Part shown: piece after piece, positions 1 to 7,748 of the stretch | Layout: the number at the start of each line of letters is the position of its first letter | How positions within the stretch are numbered: the first letter of the stretch is position 1 | NCBI GenBank assembly: GCA_937919435.1 | Contig: CALFRR010000038.1 | Coordinates: forward strand, 1-19,238 | Direction of reading: 5' to 3' | Length of the DNA stretch: 19,238 nt | Source of the DNA: an uncultured Alphaproteobacteria bacterium | GTDB taxonomy: Bacteria; Pseudomonadota; Alphaproteobacteria; Rhizobiales; Ancalomicrobiaceae | Program-made: the position numbers and the translations under genes | Notes under the pieces: model-generated | Told to the model about the DNA's origin: nothing | The model's database searches: none | What the model saw: only the letters and a program-made list of their open reading frames with translations

Positions 1-1490
<1,490 letters not shown>

Positions 1491-1497
1491 TCCCAGT

Positions 1498-1531
1498 GCC
1501 GCCCCGATCGATCTCGGGGCGGCCGCACTTT
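1498..1531 (+). terminator. Hairpin just after dnaK (weak terminator or attenuator)
   Basis: A perfect 10-bp inverted repeat lies 8 nt after the dnaK stop: GCCGCCCCGA (1498-1507), a 6-nt loop, and TCGGGGCGGC (1514-1523). It is followed by only a short T run (1529-1531). The poor U-tract suggests partial termination or 3'-end protection of the dnaK mRNA. That would fit dnaK being made in excess over the downstream gene and dnaJ. The structure is seen directly; the function is inferred. Confidence 0.5.
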
Positions 1532-1542
1532 CGGGGTGGGCG

Positions 1543-1992
1543 ATGTTTCTCCGCGTCGATCGTGACCTGATCAACGGCGAGCACGTCGTCAGGATCACCG
1601 AGAGTGGTCACCTCTGGTACTTCGAGCTGACCAACGGCAAGAGTGTCTCCTGCCGCAAGGACGCCTTCGCCGACGGGGCGACGCCGCAGTCGGTGCTCGC
1701 CTCGACGGTTCCCGCGCCACCGGGGTTTCTGCTCCTTCGCCCGACGGCGACCGAGGCGGATCGGCCCGAAGTGGATCGGATCGAGGTCGTCGCCTTTCTC
1801 GTCGATCCCTCGGCCGCGATGAGCGACCGGGTGACGGCGCTCGGTTTCGACGGAACCCGCGGCCCCGCCGGCGACATCGGGCTGATGTCGCCCTCGGGGT
1901 CGGTTCGTGTCGAGGACGCTCGGCTTCCGAGTTATGGTGCCTATCTCGACCACATCGCTTTGAAGAAGATCGCCCGACATGGCCAAGCGTGA
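1543..1992 (+). CDS. Hypothetical 149-aa protein between dnaK and dnaJ
   Basis: I do not recognise the family. The product is 149 aa, soluble-looking, with no signal peptide, membrane segment or cysteine-rich motif. Its single Cys follows an aromatic patch (HLWYFELTNG) in the N-terminal third, and the predicted character is mostly beta-rich. The ATG at 1543 has a GGTGG-like ribosome-binding site just upstream (about 1535-1539). The 3' end overlaps the dnaJ start by 14 nt, so translation is probably coupled to dnaJ. Codon use resembles that of its neighbours. Its position inside the dnaK-dnaJ transcription unit, behind the post-dnaK hairpin, suggests co-expression with the chaperones, but a chaperone-related role is only a guess. 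The overlap and the ribosome-binding site favour a real gene; the absence of recognisable homology keeps confidence moderate. Confidence 0.65.
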   Translation: MFLRVDRDLINGEHVVRITESGHLWYFELTNGKSVSCRKDAFADGATPQSVLASTVPAPPGFLLLRPTATEADRPEVDRIEVVAFLVDPSAAMSDRVTALGFDGTRGPAGDIGLMSPSGSVRVEDARLPSYGAYLDHIALKKIARHGQA

Positions 1993-3124
1993 CTATTACG
2001 AAGTTCTCGGGGTCTCCAAGACCGCCGACGAGAAGGAGCTGAAGGGCGCCTTCCGCAAGCTCGCCATGCAGTATCATCCCGACCGCAACCCGGGAGATCA
2101 GGACGCCGAGGCGAAGTTCAAGGAGATCAACGAGGCCTACGACTGTCTGAAGGACGGCCAGAAGCGCGCCGCCTACGACCGCTTCGGACATGCCGCCTTC
2201 GAGGGCGGCGGGGGCGCCGGGCCGGGCGGCCCCGGCTTCAACGGCGATTTCGCCCAGACCATGTCGGACATCTTCGAGAACTTCTTCGGCGGCGACTTCG
2301 GCGGTCGCGGCGGCCGCTCGTCGGGCGGCCGCGAGCGCGGCGCCGACCTGCGCTACAACATGGAGATCAGTCTCGAGGAGGCCTACACCGGCAAGCAGGT
2401 GGAGATCCGGGTTCCCACCTCGATCGGCTGCGACGCCTGCAACGGCACCGGCGCCAAGCCGGGCACCGCCGCCCAGGCCTGCCGCACCTGCGGCGGCCAC
2501 GGCCGGGTGCGCGCCGTCCAGGGCTTCTTCACCATCGAGCGCACCTGCCCGACCTGCCAGGGCCGCGGCCAGGTGATCCCCGATCCCTGCCGCAAGTGCG
2601 GCGGTTCCGGCCAGGTCTCGACCGAGAAGACCCTCGCCGTGTCGATCCCCGCCGGCATCGAGGACGGCAACCGCATCCGGCTCGCCGGCGAGGGCGAGGC
2701 CGGGGTGCGCGGCGGCCCGCCGGGCGATCTCTACATCTTCGTGTCGATCCGACCGCACGCCTTCTTCCAGCGCGACGGCGCCGACGTGTTCTGCCGGGTG
2801 CCGATCTCGATGACCACCGCCGCGCTCGGCGGCCAGTTCGAAGTGCCGACCCTCGAAGGGGTCAAGGCCAAGGTGCCGGTGCCGCCGGGCACCCAGACCG
2901 GCCGCCAGATCCACCTGAAGGGCAAGGGCATGCCGGTGATGCGCACCCGCGGTCACGGCGACATGTACATCCAGGTGACGGTCGAGACGCCGCGCAACCT
3001 GACCAAGCGCCAGCGCGAACTGCTGGAGGAGTTCGAGGCGACCTCGTCCGGCGAGAACCACCCGGATTCCTCCGGATTCTTCGCCAAGGTCAAGGATTTC
3101 TTCGACAATCTCGGCGGCGGTTGA
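1979..3124 (+). CDS. dnaJ: Chaperone DnaJ (Hsp40)
   Basis: DnaJ is the co-chaperone that delivers unfolded clients to DnaK and stimulates its ATPase in the cytoplasm. The 381-aa product has the normal length and domain order. The J-domain (residues 1-70) carries the catalytic HPD at 33-35 within QYHPDRNPGD. A Gly/Phe-rich linker runs from about 75 to 120. The zinc-finger domain has four CxxCxGxG repeats (Cys 151/154, 168/171, 190/193, 204/207). The C-terminal client-binding domains follow. The ATG at 1979 lies inside the end of the upstream small gene (14-nt overlap), which implies translational coupling. It is a type I DnaJ with nothing missing. dnaK lies upstream on the same strand. Confidence 0.98.
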   Translation: MAKRDYYEVLGVSKTADEKELKGAFRKLAMQYHPDRNPGDQDAEAKFKEINEAYDCLKDGQKRAAYDRFGHAAFEGGGGAGPGGPGFNGDFAQTMSDIFENFFGGDFGGRGGRSSGGRERGADLRYNMEISLEEAYTGKQVEIRVPTSIGCDACNGTGAKPGTAAQACRTCGGHGRVRAVQGFFTIERTCPTCQGRGQVIPDPCRKCGGSGQVSTEKTLAVSIPAGIEDGNRIRLAGEGEAGVRGGPPGDLYIFVSIRPHAFFQRDGADVFCRVPISMTTAALGGQFEVPTLEGVKAKVPVPPGTQTGRQIHLKGKGMPVMRTRGHGDMYIQVTVETPRNLTKRQRELLEEFEATSSGENHPDSSGFFAKVKDFFDNLGGG

Positions 3125-3202
3125 TCTCCGGCGCCATCTCTGCGTCACATGGCGGATCGAGAGTGCGCCTCGCCCGTCCTTCGCCCCTCACCGGAGATCG
3201 CC

Positions 3203-3937
3203 ATGCGACAGTTCGAGAAGCCCACGCTCGTCGGCGGCCTTCGGCACAAGGTGCGTGCCGAGGTCCGCAGTCTGAAGACCTGGATCGACAAGCGGACCGA
3301 CGTCGACGAACTGCGCCATCGGGTGCGCAGCGAAGTCGACTGCCTGAAGACCTGGATCGAGAAGCCGCGTGACGAGGTCCGCTTCCTCCGGAGCTGGATC
3401 GACAAGCCGTTGATGGTCGGTGCGGTCGCGCCGTCGAGCCCGGAGCTGGCGCGGCGGATGGCCTCCTTCGTCGATCCCGAGCGGCCTGGTCTGGTGGTCG
3501 AACTCGGACCCGGCACCGGCGTGGTGACCGAGGCGCTGCTGGCGCGCGGCATCACACCCGAACGGATCGTCGGCATCGAATACGACGGCGACTTCTTTCG
3601 TCTGCTGCGCCAGCGCCACCCCGGGGTCCACTTCGTCCACGGTGACGCCTATCGGATGCGGCACGCGGTGGCGCCGTTCTTCGACGCCACGCTCGGCCGG
3701 CCGATCGCCGCGGTGGTCTCCAGCCTGCCGCTGTTCACCCGGCCGCTCTCCGACCGGATCCGCCTGCTCGACGAGAGTCTGGCGCTGATGGCGCCGGGCG
3801 CGCCGTTCATCCAGTTCTCCTATGCGCTGGTGCCGCCGGTGCCGCGCAGCGCCGGACGGTTCGATTTGGAACGGACGGGTTGGGTGGTCAGGAACCTGCC
3901 GCCGGCCCGGGTCTGGATCTACCGGAGGGCGACGTGA
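3203..3937 (+). CDS. pmtA: PmtA-like phosphatidylethanolamine N-methyltransferase with repeated N-terminus
   Basis: This is probably an SAM-dependent methyltransferase of the rhizobial PmtA family. That family converts phosphatidylethanolamine stepwise to phosphatidylcholine at the inner membrane. The 244-aa product has motif I VVELGPGTGVVTEALL (residues 98-113), an acidic IEYDGDF strand end, VVSSLPLFTRP, a QFSYALVPPVPR segment and the terminal NLPPARVWIYRR seen in this family. The ATG at 3203 was chosen because GGAG sits 6 nt upstream; an in-frame ATG at 3149 would add 18 unremarkable residues. The oddity is at the N-terminus: the short helix that normally starts the family (FLRSWIDKPLMVGAVAPSS type) is preceded by two further copies of the LKTWIDK/LKTWIEK unit (residues 13-30 and 37-54). 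It overlaps the next gene by 4 nt. Substrate assignment rests on family resemblance only. Confidence 0.8.
   Translation: MRQFEKPTLVGGLRHKVRAEVRSLKTWIDKRTDVDELRHRVRSEVDCLKTWIEKPRDEVRFLRSWIDKPLMVGAVAPSSPELARRMASFVDPERPGLVVELGPGTGVVTEALLARGITPERIVGIEYDGDFFRLLRQRHPGVHFVHGDAYRMRHAVAPFFDATLGRPIAAVVSSLPLFTRPLSDRIRLLDESLALMAPGAPFIQFSYALVPPVPRSAGRFDLERTGWVVRNLPPARVWIYRRAT
3239..3406 (+). repeat. In-frame tandem repeat in the pmtA-like gene
   Basis: Two 54-nt units (3239-3292 and 3311-3364, period 72 nt) match at 39 of 54 positions by hand count, including a shared 17-nt run CTGAAGACCTGGATCGA. A third, more diverged 39-nt copy (3368-3406) encodes the family's normal RFLRSWIDK helix. The units encode LRHKVRAEVRSLKTWIDK, LRHRVRSEVDCLKTWIEK and RDEVRFLRSWIDK. 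The pattern implies duplication of the native N-terminal helix. Confidence 0.85.
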
Positions 3938-4521
3938 CCGTGATCGCTCCGCGCCTCCTCCACTACGTCACCCATCCTCAGGTCGCCGTCGATCCGGCGG
4001 TGCCGGTGCCGCGCTGGGGCCTCTCCGAGGTCGGCCGCGAACGGGCGATGCGGGCGGCGATCCGCCCCTGGGTCAGGGGCATCGGCCGGATCGTCTCCTC
4101 CGACGAGGTCAAGGCGATCGAGACCGCCCGGTTCTTCTCCGCCGCGCTCGGGGTGCCCGTCGAGGTCCGTCCCGGCCTGCACGAGAACGACCGCTCGTCG
4201 ACCGGTTTCCTGCCGCCGCCCGAGTTCGAGGCGACCGCCGACCGTTTCTTCGCCGAGCCGGAGGCGAGCATCCGCGGCTGGGAACGGGCGGTCGACGTCC
4301 AGGCCCGGGTGGTCGCGGCGGTCGAGGCGGTGCTCGCCGAGGGCGGCGCCGAAGAGATCCTGCTGGTCGGCCACGGCGCCGCCGGCACGATGCTGTGGTG
4401 TGCGCTCGCCGGTCTGCCGATCGACCGGCGCCACGATCAGAAGGGCGGCGGCGGCAACCGTTTCGCCTTCGATCTGGCGAGCCGCACGCCGCTCCTCGCC
4501 TGGACGCCGTTCGAAGATTGA
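3934..4521 (+). CDS. Histidine phosphatase superfamily-like protein lacking the RHG motif
   Basis: The 195-aa product resembles the histidine phosphatase (phosphoglycerate-mutase-like, branch 1) fold. Matching elements are WGLSEVGRERA after the first strand, SSDEVKAIETARFFS (usually SSPLxRAxETA), an acidic HEND around residue 84, and LLVGHGAAG with the second histidine at residue 147. The usual first motif RHG is replaced by VTHP, so a His (residue 14) is kept but the flanking Arg and Gly are not. Catalytic activity is therefore uncertain; related alphaproteobacterial proteins show a similar (S/T)HP form. The start is the GTG at 3934, which overlaps the preceding stop (GTGA) and has GGAGG 5 nt upstream; this fits translational coupling with the pmtA-like gene. 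An upstream in-frame ATG at 3880 lies within that gene and is less likely. The substrate is unknown. Confidence 0.75.
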   Translation: MTVIAPRLLHYVTHPQVAVDPAVPVPRWGLSEVGRERAMRAAIRPWVRGIGRIVSSDEVKAIETARFFSAALGVPVEVRPGLHENDRSSTGFLPPPEFEATADRFFAEPEASIRGWERAVDVQARVVAAVEAVLAEGGAEEILLVGHGAAGTMLWCALAGLPIDRRHDQKGGGGNRFAFDLASRTPLLAWTPFED

Positions 4522-4592
4522 GGCGGGAGGGCTGGGACCGGCCGACGCTTCTGCTATGAAGGCGGCGTCCCGTCCAGCCGAGAGATGCGCCC

Positions 4593-5315
4593 ATGTCCTT
4601 CGTCGCCGCCCGTCCGAACGACCGTCTGATCCTCGCCCTCGACGTCCCCTCGGTCGCCGAGGCCGAAGCGGTGATCGCCGCCACCCGCGGCACCGTCGGC
4701 GTCTTCAAGATCGGCTATCGACTGGTCTTCGCCGGCGGGTTGGCGCTCGCCGAACGGCTGATCGGGGAGGGCGAGAAGGTCTTTCTCGACGTCAAGCTGC
4801 TCGACATCGACAACACCGTCGCCGAAGGGGTCGAATCGATCCTGCGGCTCGGCGTCGACTGGCTGACCCTGCACGCCTATCCGAAGGCGATGCGTGCCGC
4901 CGTCGCCGCCCGCAATGCCGATCCGGCCGCCCGCACCCGACTGCTCGGCGTCACCGTGCTGACCTCGATGGACGACGCCGATCTCGCCGCCGCCGGTTAC
5001 GCCGGCACGGTCGAGGACCGGGTCGCCGCCCGCGCCCTCGATGCGAAGGCGGCGGGGATGGACGGAATCGTCTGCTCGGCGGTCGAAGCGGGACGGCTGA
5101 GGGCGGCGGTCGGGCCGGATCTGATCCTGGTCACCCCCGGTGTCCGGCCGGCCGGCGCGGCGGCCGGCGACCAGAAGCGGGTGACCACGCCGGGCGAGGC
5201 GATCCGCGCCGGTGCCGATCTGGTGGTGGTCGGACGGCCGATCCTCGCCGCCGCCGATCGGCGTGTTGCGGCGGAGCGAATCGTCGCCGAAATCGGGTCA
5301 TGCGAAAATCGATGA
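4593..5315 (+). CDS. pyrF: Orotidine 5'-phosphate decarboxylase
   Basis: PyrF decarboxylates OMP to UMP, the last step of de novo pyrimidine synthesis, in the cytoplasm. The 240-aa TIM-barrel protein shows LILALDVPS (Asp17), VGVFKIGYRL (Lys39) and the catalytic tetrad motif FLDVKLLDIDNTV (Asp66, Lys68, Asp71). It also has the phosphate-binding VTPGVRPAG and the closing ADLVVVGRPI. Length and spacing are standard for the shorter bacterial class. The ATG at 4593 has a weak GAGAG upstream. The gene follows the histidine-phosphatase-like gene after 71 nt with no terminator seen, so it may share the transcript. The dnaJ-pmtA-pyrF order recurs in Hyphomicrobiales to my recollection. Confidence 0.97.
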   Translation: MSFVAARPNDRLILALDVPSVAEAEAVIAATRGTVGVFKIGYRLVFAGGLALAERLIGEGEKVFLDVKLLDIDNTVAEGVESILRLGVDWLTLHAYPKAMRAAVAARNADPAARTRLLGVTVLTSMDDADLAAAGYAGTVEDRVAARALDAKAAGMDGIVCSAVEAGRLRAAVGPDLILVTPGVRPAGAAAGDQKRVTTPGEAIRAGADLVVVGRPILAAADRRVAAERIVAEIGSCENR

Positions 5316-5624
5316 TCTCGTAGTTTCGAGTATACCGGCGCGGGGGCTTTGAAATGCCTGCCGCATTGCGAGATGTTCGTTTTCGGCCGCAACCCTTGAG
5401 TCTTAAGTAGCTATACGAAGGGTGGGCTGTTTTCGCCCCTTCAATCGATGCAGATTTGCCGCATCGCGGCCCGCTTTGGGAGAGCGGGCCGCTTCGTGTC
5501 TGGGGGGAGACCGGTACACGACGCGACTGGATGCGAAGACCGTGCGGACGCGACGTCCGGGCGGCGGGAGGTCGTGTCCGCGTCGGCCGGAATCCTCTTC
5601 GGGGAGATTCAGGGGAGGTTCGAG
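5316..5624 (+). other. 309-bp gap with probable promoter and leader of the acetate-uptake operon
   Basis: No convincing gene lies here; short open frames lack coding character or a ribosome-binding site. It is less GC-rich than its surroundings around 5316-5450. A possible sigma70 promoter is TTGAAA (5349-5354), a 17-nt spacer, and GATGTT (5372-5377); this is a weak match. Downstream, a 6-bp hairpin CGATGC/GCATCG (5446-5451/5461-5466) abuts a strong 10-bp hairpin (5466-5492). The region ends with GGGGAGG at 5612-5618, 6 nt before the GTG start of the DUF485 gene. No operator or enhancer-binding site can be named with confidence. Confidence 0.5.
5466..5492 (+). promoter_or_regulatory. Strong hairpin in the leader of the yjcH-actP operon
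   Basis: This is a perfect 10-bp inverted repeat, GCGGCCCGCT (5466-5475) and AGCGGGCCGC (5483-5492), with a 7-nt loop TTGGGAG. There is no U-tract, so a classical intrinsic terminator is doubtful. It lies about 150 nt after pyrF and about 130 nt before the next start. It could be a pyrF 3'-end structure or a leader element of the acetate-uptake operon. Confidence 0.4.
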
Positions 5625-5930
5625 GTGAGTACAGTCATAACTCGTGTGCGGAGCAATCCGAAGTTCGCGGAACTCGTCGCCAAGCGCAACAGTCTGGCGC
5701 TGTCGCTGACCATCGCGATGCTGGTCATCTATTTCGGCTTCATCCTGTTGGTCGCCTTCGCCAAGGGTTTCCTGGCGACGCCGATCGGAGCCGGGCTGAT
5801 GACCTGGGGCGTGCCGATCGGCCTCGGCACCATCGTCGCGGCCTTCGTGTTGACCGGCTACTACGTCAGCCGGGCCAATGCCGAATTCGACACCCTGACC
5901 CAAGAGATCGTCGAGGAGACCAATCGATGA
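5625..5930 (+). CDS. yjcH: DUF485 / YjcH family inner-membrane protein
   Basis: This small inner-membrane protein of the DUF485 (YjcH) family is usually co-encoded with the acetate symporter ActP; its biochemical role is not established. The 101-aa product starts with VRSNPKFAELVAKRNSLA, the typical cytoplasmic lead-in. Two transmembrane helices follow (about residues 25-46 and 57-80), then a charged C-terminal tail. The start chosen is GTG at 5625, because GGGGAGG lies 6 nt upstream and the family normally begins just before this segment. A longer in-frame reading from 5448 has no ribosome-binding site. The stop overlaps the actP start (ATGA), so translation is coupled. Confidence 0.9.
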   Translation: MSTVITRVRSNPKFAELVAKRNSLALSLTIAMLVIYFGFILLVAFAKGFLATPIGAGLMTWGVPIGLGTIVAAFVLTGYYVSRANAEFDTLTQEIVEETNR

Positions 5931-7633
5931 ACCGCCTTCTCGCCCTCCTCGGCACCTCTGCGGCGTTGGCTCTGCCGAGCCTCGCGTTCGCCGCCGGCGT
6001 CGATTCCGCCGGCGCCACCAAGCAGGCGACCAACCTGCCGGCGATCATCATGTTCGTCGTGTTCGTCGGAATCACCCTGGGCATCACCTGGTGGGCGGCG
6101 CGGCGCACCAAGTCGGCGGCGGCCTTCTACACCGCCGGCGGCGGCATCACCGCCGGCCAGAACGGGCTGGCCATCGCCGGCGACTACATGTCGGCGGCCT
6201 CGTTCCTCGGCATCACCGGTCTGGTCTACGGTTCCGGCTACGACGGCCTGATCTATTCGGTCGGCTGGCTGGTCGGCTGGCCGATCGTCACCTTCCTGGT
6301 GGCCGAACAGCTCCGCAACCTCGGCAAGTTCACCTTCGCCGACGTCGCCTCGTTCCGCCTCGCCCAGACCCCGATCCGGACGCTCGCCGCCTGCGGCTCG
6401 CTGGTCACCGTCGCCTTCTATCTGATCGCCCAGATGGTCGGCGCCGGCACTCTGATCCAGATCCTGTTCGGCCTCGACTACATGTACGCGGTGATCATCG
6501 TCGGCGTGCTGATGATCGTCTACGTCACCTTCGGCGGCATGACCGCGACCACCTGGGTGCAGATCATCAAGGCCTGCCTGCTGCTCGGCGGTGCCACCTT
6601 CATGGCGCTGATGGTGCTGATCAAGTTCGGCTTCTCGCCGGAGGCGATGTTCAGGACCGCCGTCGACGTGCACCCGAAGAAGCTCGCCATCATGGGACCG
6701 GGCTCGCTCGTCTCGAACCCGCTCGACACGATCTCGCTCGGCCTCGCCCTGATGTTCGGCACCGCCGGCCTGCCGCACATCCTGATGCGCTTCTTCACCG
6801 TCAAGGACGCCAAGGCGGCCCGCAAGTCGGTGTTCTACGCCACCGGCTTCATCGGCTACTTCTACATCCTGACCTTCATCCTCGGCTTCGGCGCGATCAC
6901 TCTGGTCGCCACCAACCCCGAGTTCGTCGCCGACCTCAAGAACCCGATCGCCTCGATCAAGGGCGGTTCGAACATGGCGGTGATGCACCTGTCCAACGCC
7001 GTCGGCGGCGAGTACTTCTTCGGCTTCATCGCCGCGGTCGCCTTCGCCACCATCCTGGCGGTCGTCTCCGGCCTGGCTCTCGCCGGCGCCTCGGCGATCA
7101 GCCACGACCTCTACGCTTCGGTGTTCAAGGCCGGCAAGGCCAACGAGGCCGACGAGATGCGCGTCTCCAAGATGGCCTCGGTGGCGCTCGGCGTCCTCGC
7201 GGTGGTCCTCGGCATCGTCTTCCAGAAGCAGAACGTCGCCTACATGGTCGGCCTCGCCTTCGCCATCGCCGCGTCGTGCAACTTCCCGGTGCTGCTGATG
7301 TCGATCTTCTGGAAGGGCATGACCACCCGTGGTGCGGTGATCGGCGGCTTCCTCGGCCTGATCTCCGCGGTGGTGATGGTGATCCTCGCCCCGACGGTGT
7401 CGTGCAACGTCATCGCCGGTCTCACCGGCGACGCGCTCGCCGCCTGCCGCAAGTCGACGATCATGCCGTTCGACAACGTCGCGATCTTCTCGATGCCGAT
7501 CGCCTTCATCGGCATCTGGATCTTCTCGTTGCTCGACACCTCCAAGCGCGCGCAGGAGGACAAGGACGGCTTCGAGGCGCAGTACATCCGCTGCCAGACC
7601 GGCATCGGTGCGGCAGGCGCGTCCTCGCACTGA
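5927..7633 (+). CDS. actP: Cation/acetate symporter ActP (SSS family)
   Basis: This is a sodium:solute symporter family permease of the ActP type, taking up acetate and related short monocarboxylates with a cation across the inner membrane. The 568-aa product starts with a cleavable-looking leader (LALLGTSAALALPSLAFAAG). About 13 hydrophobic helices follow. Family signatures include AAFYTAGGGITAGQNGLAIAGDYMSAASFLG, the YDGLIYSVGWLVGWP segment, GLPHILMRFFTVKDAKAARKS and VSGLALAGASAISHDLY. The ATG at 5927 overlaps the DUF485 stop by 4 nt. Length is close to the family norm and no break is seen. The gene is followed by a hairpin and then by the cNMP/CBS/DUF294 and exonuclease pair, as in Pseudomonas acetate loci. 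Confidence 0.95.
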   Translation: MNRLLALLGTSAALALPSLAFAAGVDSAGATKQATNLPAIIMFVVFVGITLGITWWAARRTKSAAAFYTAGGGITAGQNGLAIAGDYMSAASFLGITGLVYGSGYDGLIYSVGWLVGWPIVTFLVAEQLRNLGKFTFADVASFRLAQTPIRTLAACGSLVTVAFYLIAQMVGAGTLIQILFGLDYMYAVIIVGVLMIVYVTFGGMTATTWVQIIKACLLLGGATFMALMVLIKFGFSPEAMFRTAVDVHPKKLAIMGPGSLVSNPLDTISLGLALMFGTAGLPHILMRFFTVKDAKAARKSVFYATGFIGYFYILTFILGFGAITLVATNPEFVADLKNPIASIKGGSNMAVMHLSNAVGGEYFFGFIAAVAFATILAVVSGLALAGASAISHDLYASVFKAGKANEADEMRVSKMASVALGVLAVVLGIVFQKQNVAYMVGLAFAIAASCNFPVLLMSIFWKGMTTRGAVIGGFLGLISAVVMVILAPTVSCNVIAGLTGDALAACRKSTIMPFDNVAIFSMPIAFIGIWIFSLLDTSKRAQEDKDGFEAQYIRCQTGIGAAGASSH

Positions 7634-7641
7634 TCGAACGC

Positions 7642-7668
7642 CGCGGAGGGCGGGTGCCGCCCTCCGCG
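7642..7668 (+). terminator. Hairpin after actP
   Basis: A perfect 12-bp inverted repeat, CGCGGAGGGCGG (7642-7653) and CCGCCCTCCGCG (7657-7668), starts 8 nt after the actP stop and has a tight 3-nt loop. No T run follows. It probably stabilises or partly terminates the yjcH-actP message ahead of the DUF294 gene. Confidence 0.55.
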
Positions 7669-7748
7669 AAACTCCGGTCGGCCGGGGGCTCGACGATCGA
7701 GCCGCCCGGCCGATCCGCGTCCGGATCCCCTTCGGCCGAACCGTCGCC

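Noticed and set aside
4554..4560. TGCTATGAA as an extended -10 for pyrF
   Set aside because: No acceptable -35 at 16-18 nt upstream; the match could be chance in a 71-nt gap.
5422..5628. 68-codon plus-strand frame before the DUF485 gene
   Set aside because: Arg-rich, no ribosome-binding site, crosses the strong hairpin and overlaps the DUF485 start.
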